64,000 nucleotides of DNA from Parahoeflea halophila. Lineage in GTDB: Bacteria > Pseudomonadota > Alphaproteobacteria > Rhizobiales > Rhizobiaceae. A model generated the notes under the pieces. The model did not search any database and had not been told where the DNA came from. It saw nothing but the letters and a program-made list of their open reading frames with translations. The position numbers and the translations under genes were made by a program. Below, in pieces: positions 1-9,859 of this stretch. The stretch spans positions 846,836 to 910,835 of the forward strand of contig NZ_OCPC01000001.1 of assembly GCF_900220985.1 (NCBI RefSeq), in the 5' to 3' direction. Positions within the stretch are counted from its first letter, which is position 1; every line of letters begins with the position of its first letter.

Positions 1-1467
1 TCCCTGCGGCTGAGCCCGATGCTCCATTTCAGCCTTCACGACAGGCGGAAAATCCTCCACGCGCGGCATCCGGGTCGACTGCATTTCCGGGCTCATTTCC
101 GGCGGTGTGCGAACTGGCTGAGCGACCGGCTGCTGCGGTGCCGCCTCGGAAGCTGCCGCCGGCGCCGGGCGCTGCGGCGCGGTCATGGCCGGCTGCTGGG
201 GGGCCGGTGCAGGCTGCCGCGGCGCATCGGCGAACAGCCGGCTGTTGGGCTGAAAGCCCGGCTGCGCGACCGGTGCGGGCTTGGCCGCCTGGCTCTGGGC
301 TGCCAGCTCGATCTCGCTGGCAATATCGAGTTCGCGCTCGAGTTCGTCTTCCACGGAACGGATGGTTTGAGCCACCGGATCAGCAGGCCCGGCTGTTGCA
401 GCCTGCGGCGCGGCGGCGGCTGGACGGGCCGTCTGCGGTGCCTGCGGCTTGACAGCTGTTGCCGGACGGGGTGCTGCGGGACGCTGCTCGACAGCCCCTT
501 CGATCCGGTCGATGCCGGTGGCAACCACCGAAACCCGGATAAGGCCTTCGAGCGCTTCGTCGAACGTCGCACCCAGGATGATGTTGGCGTCGGCGTCGAC
601 TTCCTCGCGGATGCGGGTCGCAGCTTCGTCGACTTCGAACAGGGTCATGTCGCGGCCGCCGGTGATCGAGATCAGCAGACCCTGAGCGCCCTTCATCGTG
701 GTCTCGTCAAGCAGCGGGTTGGCAATCGCAGCTTCGGCGGCAGCCATTGCGCGGCCCTCGCCCGAAGCTTCGCCAGTGCCCATCATCGCGCGGCCCATCT
801 CGCGCATCACCGAACGGACGTCGGCGAAGTCGAGGTTGATCAGGCCTTCCTTGACCATCAGGTCGGTGATGCACGCAACGCCGGAGTAGAGCACCTGGTC
901 AGCCATTGCGAATGCGTCGGCAAAGGTGGTCTTGTCATTGGCGATGCGGAAAAGGTTCTGGTTCGGGATCACGATCAGCGTATCAACGCATTTCTGCAGT
1001 TCCTCGATACCCGCTTCGGCCAGACGCATCCGGCGCTGCCCTTCGAAATGGAATGGCTTGGTAACCACACCGACCGTCAGGATGCCCTTGTTGCGCGCGG
1101 CCTGGGCCACGACAGGAGCCGCGCCTGTGCCGGTGCCGCCGCCCATGCCTGCGGTGACGAAGCACATGTGGGTGCCGTTGAGGTGGTCGAGGATCTCGTC
1201 GATGCACTCTTCGGCGGCCGCGCGGCCGACTTCCGGCTGCGACCCGGCACCGAGGCCTTCGGTCACGGCGGCGCCGAGCTGGATGATACGTTCGGCCTTT
1301 GACATGGTCAAGGCCTGCGCGTCTGTATTAGCGACAACGAAATCAACACCCTGCAGTCCGGCATTGATCATGTTGTTGACGGCGTTTCCACCGCCGCCGC
1401 CGACCCCGAACACCGTGATGCGGGGCTTCAGCTCGGTGATGTCCGGCTTCTGCAAATTGATGGTCAT
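1..1467 (-). CDS. ftsZ: Cell division GTPase FtsZ (C-terminal end outside the window)
   Basis: FtsZ is the tubulin-like GTPase that polymerises into the cytoplasmic Z-ring. The reading frame stays open from the ATG at 1467 to the window edge, giving 489 residues without a stop. The tubulin signature GGGTGTG lies near residues 109-115 and the T7 loop NLDFADV near 208-214, so both GTP binding and hydrolysis elements are present. After about residue 320 the protein becomes a long Pro/Ala/Gln-rich linker, as in rhizobial FtsZ, which is much longer than the E. coli protein; the C-terminal FtsA-binding peptide must lie beyond the window. The start is supported by a purine-rich AAGGAAGG ribosome binding site 8-9 bases upstream. 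It follows ftsA by 57 bp. Only the truncation by the window edge limits the call. Confidence 0.98.
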   Translation of the reverse strand, partial: MTINLQKPDITELKPRITVFGVGGGGGNAVNNMINAGLQGVDFVVANTDAQALTMSKAERIIQLGAAVTEGLGAGSQPEVGRAAAEECIDEILDHLNGTHMCFVTAGMGGGTGTGAAPVVAQAARNKGILTVGVVTKPFHFEGQRRMRLAEAGIEELQKCVDTLIVIPNQNLFRIANDKTTFADAFAMADQVLYSGVACITDLMVKEGLINLDFADVRSVMREMGRAMMGTGEASGEGRAMAAAEAAIANPLLDETTMKGAQGLLISITGGRDMTLFEVDEAATRIREEVDADANIILGATFDEALEGLIRVSVVATGIDRIEGAVEQRPAAPRPATAVKPQAPQTARPAAAAPQAATAGPADPVAQTIRSVEDELERELDIASEIELAAQSQAAKPAPVAQPGFQPNSRLFADAPRQPAPAPQQPAMTAPQRPAPAAASEAAPQQPVAQPVRTPPEMSPEMQSTRMPRVEDFPPVVKAEMEHRAQPQG

Positions 1468-1524
1468 GGCACCCGTTCCTTCCTTTGGCATGGCCGCACC
1501 GCCGCGTCGGCCAATTCGGTGAAT

Positions 1525-2853
1525 TCAAAAACTCTCTTTGAGCCACTGCCCCATGCGGGTCAGTCGGCCGCCGGCGCCGGTCATTGCGGCAAAGCCGCCC
1601 TCACCCGTGCCGTGTGATTCAAGATGTGCGACCTGGGGATAGATCATCAGGCCTACAGCAGTGGAGAATGTCGGCCCCTTCGCCGAAGCCGGCAGCCCGG
1701 AAACGCCCAGCGGCCGGCCGATACGCACGTTGCGCGCAAGGATCCGCCGGGCCGATTCCGCCAGTCCGGTCATCTGGCTGGCGCCGCCCGTCAGCACGAC
1801 CCGCTTGCCCACAAGCGAGCCGTAGCCCGACTGCTGGATCCGGTCGCGCAGCATTTCCAGTGTTTCCTCGACCCGGGCGCGCACAATGCGCGAAACAAGC
1901 CCGCGCGGCACATGGGTCGGCAGATCGCGTTCATCTTCACCAAATGGCGGAATCGAGATCACGTCGCGGTCTTCGCCTGCCTGCGGCAGTGCCGAACCGT
2001 GCACGACCTTGATCCGCTCGGCATCGTCAAGCCGTGTCGACAGTCCGCGCGCCAGATCCATGGTCACGTGATGACCGCCAAGCGCGATGGCGTCGGCATA
2101 AACCAGCTTGCCTTCCGAAAACACCGAGATCGTGGTGGTACCGCCGCCCATGTCGATGGCGGCACAGCCCATTTCAGCCTCGTCGGAGACGAGCGCGGCA
2201 AGCCCGGAGGCGTAAGGTGTCGCCACCATCGCCTCGACGGTCAGATGCGCCCGGTTGATCGACAATTCCAGATTCTTCAGCGGCGCCCGATCGGCTGTCA
2301 GCACATGCATGTCGACGCCCAGAAGATCGCCATACATCCCGGCCGGATCGCGGATCCCACGCTCGCCGTCGAGTGTGTAGCTCGAAGGCAGCGAGTGCAG
2401 AATGGCGCGCTCGTTGAGCTGGCTCTGCCGGGTCGCGGCGTTGACCACCATGGCGAGATCACCAGCGGCAATTTCGTGACCACCAAGATTGACCGATGCG
2501 GTGTGAGTTTCGCTGCCCAGCCGTCCGGCAGTGACATTGACGATCAGGCTTTCCACCGTCACTCCGGCCATCCGCTCGGCGGAATCAACCGCGAGTCGGA
2601 CCGAATTTTCCACCGCATCCATATCCGAGATCACCCCGGCCTTGATGCCGCGCGACTTCTGGTGCCCGATACCGAGAATTTCGATGCTGTGGGTGCGTCC
2701 GGAAAGCACTTCCGAAGCCTCGACGGGCGTCAGCCGGCCGATCATGCAGACCACTTTCGAAGAACCGATATCAAGCACCGTGACGATGCTGACACGCTTG
2801 GAAGAGAGGGGCTTGAGCCGGGGCAGCATGGAAGAGGGACGGAACAGGCTCAC
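1525..2853 (-). CDS. ftsA: Cell division protein FtsA
   Basis: FtsA is the actin-like ATPase that tethers FtsZ to the membrane and recruits late division proteins. The 442-residue product carries the actin-fold phosphate-1 motif VLDIGSSKVVCMIGRL near residues 26-41, the phosphate-2 motif AIDMGGGTTTIS in the middle, and the adenosine motif VVLTGGAS near residue 350. A C-terminal stretch ending WLKESF resembles the membrane-targeting amphipathic helix. The start is a GTG at 2853 that overlaps the ftsQ stop in a GTGA; an ATG at 2829 is possible, but known rhizobial FtsA proteins start with a similar N-terminal extension before KPLSSKR, which favours the GTG. Translation is probably coupled to ftsQ. 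Confidence 0.97.
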   Translation of the reverse strand: MSLFRPSSMLPRLKPLSSKRVSIVTVLDIGSSKVVCMIGRLTPVEASEVLSGRTHSIEILGIGHQKSRGIKAGVISDMDAVENSVRLAVDSAERMAGVTVESLIVNVTAGRLGSETHTASVNLGGHEIAAGDLAMVVNAATRQSQLNERAILHSLPSSYTLDGERGIRDPAGMYGDLLGVDMHVLTADRAPLKNLELSINRAHLTVEAMVATPYASGLAALVSDEAEMGCAAIDMGGGTTTISVFSEGKLVYADAIALGGHHVTMDLARGLSTRLDDAERIKVVHGSALPQAGEDRDVISIPPFGEDERDLPTHVPRGLVSRIVRARVEETLEMLRDRIQQSGYGSLVGKRVVLTGGASQMTGLAESARRILARNVRIGRPLGVSGLPASAKGPTFSTAVGLMIYPQVAHLESHGTGEGGFAAMTGAGGRLTRMGQWLKESF

Positions 2854-3779
2854 GACTTTTGACCCGCCTTGATCAATTTGGCACGGGCCTCCAGCGCCTG
2901 CTTGCGGCGCTCGTGGGAGGCTTCGCTCAGCCGCAGCGTCACACGGTCTTCGAGGCGCAGGTCCACAGCCGTGATATCGCGCGACAGCACGTCACGGCCG
3001 GCATCGAATTCGGCAAAACGTTTCAGCGCAGCGCCGATATTTTCCGCAGGCAGGCTCAGTGTCACGCCATTGTCGAGCCGCAGATCCCAGCGCCGGTCGG
3101 CGATGCGGATGGCAGCTTTCACCCGTGCACGCAGTTCCGGATAGAACAGCAGCCGGGCCTCAAGTTCGTCCGCATGGACGTCAGCGCCAAGGCCGACATA
3201 GAGCGGGAGGTCGGCATGGCGGGCGCCATTGAGCGGCGCGATCACGTCACCGCGCGCATCGATCAGCGCCAAGCGGTGCCCGTGCTGCCAGATGCCCACA
3301 GGCTTGCGTTCGGTCAGCCGCACCGAAAGCCCGCGCGGGTAGATCTTCTGGACATGGGCGTCGGTGACCCAGGGCAGTTCGATGAGCTTTTCGCGCGCCG
3401 CATGCGCGTCGATCGCCACCACAGAAGTCGAGCCGTCAAGGCCGAGCTGCTGGAGGATATCGATGTCGGAGGTTTCGACATTGCCGCTGACATGCACATC
3501 CTCGAGCGCGAAGCCCGCGCCTGTTGTCAGGGCCTGGCTAACGGACTGGGTGTGGCCGCCCAGCGCCATGCCGTACAGGCCGGTGACGGCCAGGAAGACA
3601 ACCGTTGCGAAGGAGCCTGTATGCGGGCGGATGTTCACCCGGCCCGTTGCAAGCGCCATGCCGTAACGCGCCGGGCGGCGCAGGAAACGCGGCAGAACGA
3701 ACGCGCCGGAAAACGCATCGCGTTCCGACGTGCTGACCGCTGAAGCGGCTCTGCCCTTGCTTCCCCTTATCGACGACAC
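2850..3779 (-). CDS. ftsQ: Cell division protein FtsQ
   Basis: FtsQ is a bitopic inner-membrane protein that links early and late divisome proteins through FtsB/FtsL. The 309-residue product has a basic cytoplasmic N-terminus, one membrane segment near residues 57-74, then a POTRA-type domain starting at [14 protein letters not shown] and containing [15 protein letters not shown], followed by the FtsQ beta domain. It starts with GTG at 3779, inside the last codons of ddlB (13-bp overlap), and its stop overlaps the ftsA start by 4 bp, so it is tightly coupled on both sides. Sequence conservation is lower than in its neighbours, which is normal for FtsQ; position and domain order make the assignment secure. 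Confidence 0.94.
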   Translation of the reverse strand: MSSIRGSKGRAASAVSTSERDAFSGAFVLPRFLRRPARYGMALATGRVNIRPHTGSFATVVFLAVTGLYGMALGGHTQSVSQALTTGAGFALEDVHVSGNVETSDIDILQQLGLDGSTSVVAIDAHAAREKLIELPWVTDAHVQKIYPRGLSVRLTERKPVGIWQHGHRLALIDARGDVIAPLNGARHADLPLYVGLGADVHADELEARLLFYPELRARVKAAIRIADRRWDLRLDNGVTLSLPAENIGAALKRFAEFDAGRDVLSRDITAVDLRLEDRVTLRLSEASHERRKQALEARAKLIKAGQKS

Positions 3780-4705
3780 GAAGCGTCCTCCACCATCCAG
3801 CTGACAAATTCTACAAACGAATGCCCTGCCTGCAGGGCCATTTCGGGCGCTAGCGATGTCGGTGTCATGCCGGGCTGGGTGTTGACTTCGAGCCAGATGA
3901 CCTCTCCGTCCTCGGAGAAACGGTCATCATAACGGAAATCGGACCTGCTCACGCCGCGACAGCCGATCGCTTGATGCGCCTTCAGGGCCAACATACGTAT
4001 TTTTTGGTAAACAATTGGTGAAATTTCTGCCGGGCAAACGTGTTTGGAGCCCCCGGCGACATATTTCGAATCATAATCGTAGAAGCTGTGTCCTTGCGGC
4101 ACGATTTCGGTCACCGCCAGCGCCACATCACCCATGACGGTGCAGGTCAGCTCGCGCCCCGAGATGTACCTTTCGACCATGACCACATCGCCATATTTCC
4201 AGTCTTTCGAGGTGATTATCTGCGGCGGATGCGTCTGCCCCTCGCTGACGATAACGACGCCGAAACTCGACCCCTCATTGACCGGCTTGACAACATAAGG
4301 AGGCTGCATCGGATGGGCAGAGGTAAAGTCATGCCTATTCATCACCTTCGATTCGGCCACAGGAATGCCGACCGACTTGGCAACAATCTTCGACAACCGC
4401 TTGTCCATCGCCAACGCAGAGGCCGTAACTCCCGAATGGGTGTAGGGAATGCCCAGATATTCAAGCACACCCTGGATGGTGCCATCCTCACCGAATGGCC
4501 CATGCAGCGCGTTGAAACACACATCCGGCTTGAGCTCGGACAACACGGCGCCCACATCCTGCCCCACATCGACACGGGTGACCCTGTAACCAGCCTCCTC
4601 AAGCGCAGCGGCACACGGCTCGCCCGACGCCAGGCTGACCGGGCGCTCGGAAGAGAAGCCGCCGTAAAGCACGGCCACGTGTTTTGTCGATTTGTCAGCG
4701 GTCAT
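3767..4705 (-). CDS. ddlB: D-alanine--D-alanine ligase
   Basis: Ddl joins two D-alanines with ATP in the cytoplasm to make the dipeptide that MurF adds to the UDP-MurNAc tripeptide. The 312-residue product has the N-terminal motif [14 protein letters not shown], the substrate signature [14 protein letters not shown] near residue 68, the ATP-grasp segment [14 protein letters not shown] near residues 143-156, and the metal-binding ending [14 protein letters not shown]. Length is typical of the DdlB subgroup. The ATG start at 4705 is the first after a 465-bp gap that separates it from the rest of the dcw genes. It overlaps ftsQ by 13 bp. With an opposite-strand gene upstream, this ddlB-ftsQ-ftsA-ftsZ segment needs its own promoter or transcription that crosses that gene. 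Confidence 0.97.
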   Translation of the reverse strand: MTADKSTKHVAVLYGGFSSERPVSLASGEPCAAALEEAGYRVTRVDVGQDVGAVLSELKPDVCFNALHGPFGEDGTIQGVLEYLGIPYTHSGVTASALAMDKRLSKIVAKSVGIPVAESKVMNRHDFTSAHPMQPPYVVKPVNEGSSFGVVIVSEGQTHPPQIITSKDWKYGDVVMVERYISGRELTCTVMGDVALAVTEIVPQGHSFYDYDSKYVAGGSKHVCPAEISPIVYQKIRMLALKAHQAIGCRGVSRSDFRYDDRFSEDGEVIWLEVNTQPGMTPTSLAPEMALQAGHSFVEFVSWMVEDASCRR

Positions 4706-4958
4706 GTAGTTCCCTCATATCAAAGCCGGTCCGGTAAGAGACGGCCTCATGCTGCCTAATCGCCTGTTCGGTCAGATGTTTGGCGGAAGCCAAAACGCAG
4801 CTTACCCTCACCTTAGCAAGCGAAGATTGCGCCAAGCCGCCCTCTTGAGCGGTTGCGCAAACCAGAACCACGCCGCCTGGAAAAGATCAGCTGCCGCCAA
4901 AACACCGCGGAGCTGCCGCAGTCTTTAGACGAACAACATCGGCACGCTCCCATGAACA

Positions 4959-4975
4959 ACACTGAAATTCAGTGT
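4959..4975. promoter_or_regulatory. Perfect 8+1+8 palindrome, operator-like
   Basis: ACACTGAAATTCAGTGT is a perfect inverted repeat with 8-bp arms around one base. It lies in the divergent gap between ddlB (start 4705) and the GGDEF-EAL gene (start 5171). No neighbouring gene encodes an obvious regulator for it. The shape suits a dimeric transcription factor, but the factor is unknown and the site could regulate either direction. Confidence 0.4.
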
Positions 4976-4981
4976 GTTGCT

Positions 4982-4996
4982 CTAACACTATGTTAA
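4982..4996 (-). promoter_or_regulatory. CtrA-box-like TTAA-N7-TTAG upstream of ddlB
   Basis: Read on the minus strand this is TTAA-N7-TTAG, one mismatch from the TTAA-N7-TTAA half-sites bound by the alphaproteobacterial cell-cycle regulator CtrA. It is also the core of an imperfect palindrome spanning 4980-5000. It sits about 280 bp upstream of ddlB, in the only gap where a promoter for ddlB-ftsQ-ftsA-ftsZ could be. The motif is short, so chance occurrence is possible. Confidence 0.3.
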
Positions 4997-5170
4997 AGAG
5001 AGCTAATGTATTCGGTGCTTGATGATTGAAGCGCAAACCGCCTTGAACCGCCACCGTCTCCCTGCCGACTGCTGCCATCAGCAGAGCGGATGTCTGCATC
5101 CAGCCCAGGGGACGATCGCATTCTTTCGGCCAGGCAAGGTGCGGCCCAGGGACAGGAAAGACGTCGTCCG

Positions 5171-7087
5171 ATGAACATCGCTCCGCCGGTCGATCAACGC
5201 AGGAAACCGGAGGACGCTACCCGGCAGCAGGCGATCGCCCAATCCTACGTCCCGATCCTGCGTCCAATCCTGATCCCCGCCTGTGCCTACTATGTCTTCG
5301 TGACCTGGGAACATTCGCAAACCCAGACCGGGGCACTGCTGGCAATGTACAGCTTCATCAGCATGACCACCGCTGTCAGCTTCTATTTTTTTCACCGGCT
5401 TCTGTCAGTCAAGGGAAAGATCGAGCTGCCCAGGCTCGAAGTCATCACCCTGATGATGCATCTGTTCATGTACTTCAACCTGGTGAGCTATCTGCTCGTC
5501 TACAACGTGCAGACGCGCTACATCTATTTCGTGGTGCTGGCGTTCATTTTCGCGATAACCAGCGCCACGACCCGAACCATGCTGGCAAGCGTTTCCCTTG
5601 CGCTGGGGACGCTCTACTGGTTTGCCTCTTCCCTCCCGGCCGATCTGTTTGCGGAATATGCCTCGATTGCGGTCGCGACAGCCTTTGCTGCGATCAGCAT
5701 CGCAGGGCTGCTCCGGCGCGCCATATTGCGCCAGATCGATGCGCGCCTGCTGGCCGATGAACTGACGGTGAAGGCCCGTGCTCTGGCCGATTCCGACATG
5801 TTGACCGGCATCCCCAACCGGCGGGCAATCTTTGAACAGATCGATTTGATGGTTGCGCGCCGCAAACCATTCTGGTTGGGCATATTCGACCTCGATGGTT
5901 TCAAGGGCATCAACGACGTTTATGGCCATGTTACCGGCGATCGGCTGCTGTGTGCGGCCGTCGACAGGGCCAGTGAGATGGTGTCCGCCGGCGTGACGAT
6001 AGGCCGGATCGGTGGCGACGAATTCGTCGCGATTGTCCCGGGCGACGTAACCGAGGCGGAACTCAGGCAACGGGTAGAGAGCCGCATCAGGGCCATGTCC
6101 GTTCCCTATATCATCGACCAGATCGAACTCACCGTAGGGGCTTCGGCGGGCTTCACCCATTTTCCCGACACCGGCTTGAGCACCGGGCAGCTCTACGAAC
6201 AGGCCGATTTCGCGCTTTACAAGGCCAAGAGCCAGTTCCGCGGCCAATGTGTGTTGTTCGACACGGCCGAAAACACGGAGATGAAACAGGCGATCGCAAT
6301 CGAGCGGGAGTTGCGTGAAGGCAATCTCGCAGAAGAACTCTATCTTCTGTTCCAGCCGCAATACTCGCCAGGCGAGAACCGCGTACTGAGCTTTGAGGCG
6401 CTCGCCCGCTGGCAGAGCCCCAAGCTTGGCCGCGTCGGCCCGGATCAGTTCATCCGCGTGGCAGAACGCTCGGGCTCGATTCAGAAACTGACCAGCATCC
6501 TGTTCCAGAAAGGGCTCGCCGAACTCGCAACATGGCCGCAGGACGTCAGCCTCTCCTTCAATCTCTCGGCGCGCGACATTTCCGATCAGGCCTTCATCCT
6601 TTCGCTGCTCGGTCAAATCATGAAATCGGAGCTGTCACCAAGCCGCATCGAGTTCGAGATCACGGAAACCGCGGTGATGTCAGACCTGGTGACCGCTACC
6701 AATATGATAGAGATACTGCGAAGCAGCGGCTGCAAGATTGCGCTGGACGATTTCGGATCGGGTTATTCCAGTTTCGGGTATCTCGACCAGCTGCCGCTCG
6801 ACAAGGTCAAGATCGACAGAAGCTTTATCCGCAGAGTGCCGCACAGCGCCACCTCGCGCGAAATCGTTTCCGGCATCATCAGCCTGTGCCGGAAGCTCGA
6901 TCTTCGATGTGTCCTGGAGGGCGTCGAAACCGAAGACGAAATGACGCTGCTCGAATCTCTCAATCCCGACCTGATTCAGGGCTACCTGTATGGACGGCCA
7001 ATGAGCGGAGACGATGCACGTCGGATGCTCTCCGATCAGCAAGTTTCAGCCGCCATCGAAGCATCAGACCAGCTAATCACGGCCTAG
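5171..7087 (+). CDS. Membrane-bound bifunctional GGDEF-EAL protein
   Basis: The protein probably makes and/or degrades cyclic di-GMP at the inner membrane. From the ATG at 5171 it is 638 residues; an upstream in-frame ATG at 5090 would add 27 charged residues and cannot be excluded. Residues 20-200 contain about six hydrophobic segments in hairpins, resembling a MASE-type sensor. The diguanylate cyclase domain has an intact GGDEF at about 281-285 and the upstream DLDGFKGINDVYGH metal/substrate loop. The phosphodiesterase domain has an intact EAL at about 409-411, FNLS, FEITETAV, the DDFGSGYS loop, VKID and LEGVE, so all recognisable catalytic residues are there. No RxxD inhibitory site is seen before GGDEF. 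It is inserted on the opposite strand between murB and ddlB, which is unusual for a dcw cluster. Confidence 0.93.
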   Translation: MNIAPPVDQRRKPEDATRQQAIAQSYVPILRPILIPACAYYVFVTWEHSQTQTGALLAMYSFISMTTAVSFYFFHRLLSVKGKIELPRLEVITLMMHLFMYFNLVSYLLVYNVQTRYIYFVVLAFIFAITSATTRTMLASVSLALGTLYWFASSLPADLFAEYASIAVATAFAAISIAGLLRRAILRQIDARLLADELTVKARALADSDMLTGIPNRRAIFEQIDLMVARRKPFWLGIFDLDGFKGINDVYGHVTGDRLLCAAVDRASEMVSAGVTIGRIGGDEFVAIVPGDVTEAELRQRVESRIRAMSVPYIIDQIELTVGASAGFTHFPDTGLSTGQLYEQADFALYKAKSQFRGQCVLFDTAENTEMKQAIAIERELREGNLAEELYLLFQPQYSPGENRVLSFEALARWQSPKLGRVGPDQFIRVAERSGSIQKLTSILFQKGLAELATWPQDVSLSFNLSARDISDQAFILSLLGQIMKSELSPSRIEFEITETAVMSDLVTATNMIEILRSSGCKIALDDFGSGYSSFGYLDQLPLDKVKIDRSFIRRVPHSATSREIVSGIISLCRKLDLRCVLEGVETEDEMTLLESLNPDLIQGYLYGRPMSGDDARRMLSDQQVSAAIEASDQLITA

Positions 7088-7460
7088 TCCAGATTTCCAA
7101 CCATGCAGGTGCAGAAAGCCGGCATAAGTCTTCAGGCAAAGACTTGAAACCTGTCGGCCGGTAAAACATCGGCAGGTCGCAAGGCAGATTCCGCGGAAAT
7201 TTCGCGCTTATTGCTCAGCATCCCCCTTCCGGGACTCCCCGTCGGCCGTGGACCTGCGTCGCTTTTCAGAACGTCTTGCTCTTCACGCCCCCCGTGCTTC
7301 TCGGCACTTCGCTTTCAACCTGGCGTAATCCGCCGTGAAAACCCACCTCTGAGATCCGCGGTATGGTAGAAAGATAGCCTTTGAAACTGCTTGCCAAGGA
7401 GAACAAAGACCTGCGGTTGATTTCGACCGCGCCCTGACGATCACCCGGCAGGGAACGCCA
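7088..7460. other. Convergent intergenic region, no gene recognised
   Basis: The GGDEF-EAL gene and murB end towards each other here. The only structure I can support is a small hairpin at 7126-7145 (AAGTCTT-N6-AAGACTT) without a T-tract, which is a weak terminator candidate for the GGDEF-EAL transcript. Short reading frames that cross the region are extensions of frames antisense to murB and have no convincing start. Confidence 0.45.
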
Positions 7461-8438
7461 TTACACCAATTGCCCCAGATACTCCTGCACCACCTGGCCC
7501 GGTTCGAAGAGGCCGAGGCGTTTGATTTCCCATTCGAGACGGATGCCCGAGTTTTCCAGCACACGCGCGCGGACGGTTTCGCCAAGGTTTTCGAGTTCGT
7601 AGGCCGAGGCTGTGCCGGTGTTGATCATGAAGTTGCAGTGCATCGGTGACATCTGAGCCCCACCCACGGTCAGTCCACGGCAGCCCGCCTCGTCGATCAC
7701 CTTCCAGGCCGAATGGCCTTCCGGGTTCTTGAAGGTCGAGCCTCCGGTCTTCTCGCGGATCGGCTGCACCGTCTCGCGGTGATGCTGGACGGCATCCATG
7801 TCGGCCCGGATCTGCTCCTTGTCGGCTGGCGCACCTTCGAAGATAGCCCGTGTGAAGATCAGGTTCCTGGGCGCCGAGGAATGGCGATACGCATAGCCCA
7901 TATCGGCATTCGACAGCACATGCCGCTCACCTTTTCGGTCGATGGCATGAACCTCGACAACCCGTTCGCGCGTTTCCACGCCATTGGCGCCAGCATTCAT
8001 CCGAAGCGCGCCGCCGATGGCTCCGGGTATGCCGTGGTAGAAATGGAAGCCGCCAAGTCCGCTCTCGAGCGCCAGTGCGGCCAGATGCTTGTCAGGGCAG
8101 ACCGCCCCCGCTGCGAGCCGGGTATCCGACACCTGCTCGGCCCGGCCAAAGCCTTTTGCCGACAGCCGGATGACGACACCAGGAATGCCGCCGTCGCGAA
8201 CCAGAAGGTTGGAGCCGATCCCGACTGGCAGCACCGGAACCTCCTCGGGCAGCACGGCCAGAAAGGCGGACAGGTCGTCTTCGTCAACAGGCTGGAACAG
8301 AACTTCAGCCGGACCGCCGGTGCGAAACCACGTCACCTTCGACATCTCGGCATTCGGCGTCAGCCGTCCGCGCACTTCGCCCAGTTTTCCTTCGAGCGAG
8401 GCCAGCAGCCTTTCTCCGTCGACCTGAAGCGGCTTCAT
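7461..8438 (-). CDS. murB: UDP-N-acetylenolpyruvoylglucosamine reductase MurB
   Basis: MurB is the cytoplasmic FAD enzyme that reduces UDP-GlcNAc-enolpyruvate to UDP-MurNAc with NADPH, the second step of peptidoglycan precursor synthesis. The 325-residue product has RTGGPAE and [12 protein letters not shown] (FAD-binding PP-loop/VAO fold), [22 protein letters not shown], and the catalytic-serine motif GGSTFKNP; the conserved glutamate near the C-terminus lies in LEWEIKRLG. The chosen ATG at 8438 overlaps the murC stop as ATGA, giving translational coupling; a longer frame runs upstream into murC but lacks any justification. It is the last gene of the uninterrupted mraZ-to-murB run. Confidence 0.97.
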   Translation of the reverse strand: MKPLQVDGERLLASLEGKLGEVRGRLTPNAEMSKVTWFRTGGPAEVLFQPVDEDDLSAFLAVLPEEVPVLPVGIGSNLLVRDGGIPGVVIRLSAKGFGRAEQVSDTRLAAGAVCPDKHLAALALESGLGGFHFYHGIPGAIGGALRMNAGANGVETRERVVEVHAIDRKGERHVLSNADMGYAYRHSSAPRNLIFTRAIFEGAPADKEQIRADMDAVQHHRETVQPIREKTGGSTFKNPEGHSAWKVIDEAGCRGLTVGGAQMSPMHCNFMINTGTASAYELENLGETVRARVLENSGIRLEWEIKRLGLFEPGQVVQEYLGQLV

Positions 8439-9859
8439 GCGGTGTCTCCCGAGGCAGGTTTCAGCGCATTGAGTTCCTTGGGCAACTGATTGGCCCATTG
8501 CGTGATAGTGCCCGCACCCAGACAGACGACATAATCGCCCGGCCTGGCGATCTCGGCGATCAGGGGCGCCAAGGCCGACGGACCGTCGATCAACCGTGCA
8601 TCACGGTGACCGCCGGCCTTCATGCTCGAGACCAGCGACGCCGAATCGATGCCTTCGATCGGGTCTTCGCCGGCAGCGTAGACCGGTGCCATGATCACCG
8701 TGTTGGCGTCGTTGAAACAGGCGGAAAACTCGTCGAAGAGGCTTTCAAGCCGTGTGAAACGGTGCGGCTGGGCGACCGCGATCACCCGGCCCTTGCAGGC
8801 ATCGCGCGCCGCCGAAAGCACGGCCTTGATTTCGACCGGGTGGTGGCCGTAGTCGTCGAACACCTCGACGTCATTCCAGCTGCCCGTATGAGTAAAGCGC
8901 CGCTTTACCCCGCCAAACTGGCCAAGCCCCTTGGCGATCTGGTCCGGTGTCAGGCCGAGTTCCGACGCCACGGCGATCGCGGCAACCGCATTGGAAACAT
9001 TGTGCTTGCCGGGCATCGGCAACCGCAGATCCTTGAGCTCGACGGCCTCGCCGGCCTTGCGCCTGTTGATCACCACGTCGAACACCGACACCGGCCCATC
9101 CATGCGGTGGTTTGAATAGCGCACATCCGATTGCGGGTTCTCGCCATAGGTGATGACCCGGCGGTCCTCGATCCTGCTCACCAGCGTTTGCACTTCCGGG
9201 TGGTCGAGACACATCACGCCGAAGCCGTAGAACGGCACGTTCTCGACGAACTGCCGGAACGCCGCGCGCACGGCATCAAAGGTACCGTAGTGATCGAGAT
9301 GTTCGGGATCGATATTGGTGATGATGGCAATATCGGCGGGCAGCTTGAGGAAGGTGCCGTCGCTTTCGTCAGCCTCCACCACCATCCATTCGCCCTCGCC
9401 CATGCGGGCATTGGTGCCATAGGCATTGATGATACCGCCATTGATCACCGTCGGATCGAGCCCGCCGGCTTCCAGCAGCGTCGCCACCATCGATGTCGTG
9501 GTGGTCTTGCCGTGGGTGCCGCCAATCGCGATCGCGTTGCGGAAGCGCATCAGTTCGGCCAGCATCTCGGCCCGGCGGACCACCGGCAGCAGCCGCTCGC
9601 GCGCCGCCATCAGCTCGGGATTGTTCTTCTTGATTGCGGTCGAGACCACCACCACCTCAGCGTCGCCGAGATTGGCGGCGGAATGGCCGATATGCACCTC
9701 GATGCCCTTGTCGCGCAGCCGCTGCACATTCGCGCTTTCCGACTGGTCGGAGCCCTGAACCTTGTAGCCGAGATTGTTGAGCACCTCGGCAATGCCGCTC
9801 ATGCCGATGCCGCCGATGCCGACAAAATGAACCAGGCCGATGGTTTGTGGCATCTTCAT
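8435..9859 (-). CDS. murC: UDP-N-acetylmuramate--L-alanine ligase MurC
   Basis: MurC adds L-alanine to UDP-MurNAc using ATP in the cytoplasm. The 474-residue product has the Rossmann motif [15 protein letters not shown] near the N-terminus, the Mur ligase ATP loop GTHGKT at residues 114-119, [11 protein letters not shown] and [11 protein letters not shown] in the central domain, and [10 protein letters not shown] plus QPHRFTR in the C-terminal domain. All are diagnostic for MurC rather than the other Mur ligases. It overlaps murG upstream (ATGA, 9856-9859) and murB downstream by 4 bp each. Confidence 0.98.
   Translation of the reverse strand: MKMPQTIGLVHFVGIGGIGMSGIAEVLNNLGYKVQGSDQSESANVQRLRDKGIEVHIGHSAANLGDAEVVVVSTAIKKNNPELMAARERLLPVVRRAEMLAELMRFRNAIAIGGTHGKTTTTSMVATLLEAGGLDPTVINGGIINAYGTNARMGEGEWMVVEADESDGTFLKLPADIAIITNIDPEHLDHYGTFDAVRAAFRQFVENVPFYGFGVMCLDHPEVQTLVSRIEDRRVITYGENPQSDVRYSNHRMDGPVSVFDVVINRRKAGEAVELKDLRLPMPGKHNVSNAVAAIAVASELGLTPDQIAKGLGQFGGVKRRFTHTGSWNDVEVFDDYGHHPVEIKAVLSAARDACKGRVIAVAQPHRFTRLESLFDEFSACFNDANTVIMAPVYAAGEDPIEGIDSASLVSSMKAGGHRDARLIDGPSALAPLIAEIARPGDYVVCLGAGTITQWANQLPKELNALKPASGDTA

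Larger units (their letters stand above)
4706..5170. other. Divergent intergenic region, ddlB to GGDEF-EAL gene
   Basis: This 465-bp gap must hold the promoter of the plus-strand GGDEF-EAL gene and probably one for ddlB-ftsQ-ftsA-ftsZ. The two palindromic sites listed separately (4959-4975 and 4980-5000) lie in its AT-richest part. A weak plus-strand pairing TTGCTC (4977-4982) with a TAAT-containing -10 near 5002-5007 is visible but not convincing. I see no small gene with a good ribosome binding site. Confidence 0.5.

Noticed and set aside
19-1302. 427-codon plus-strand frame antisense to ftsZ
   Set aside because: It is a by-product of GC-rich codon use in ftsZ; the translation is Arg/His/Ala-rich with no family resemblance.
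7126-7145. Hairpin after the GGDEF-EAL gene as a terminator
   Set aside because: A stem of only 7 AT-rich pairs without a T-tract; too weak to call as a separate terminator.
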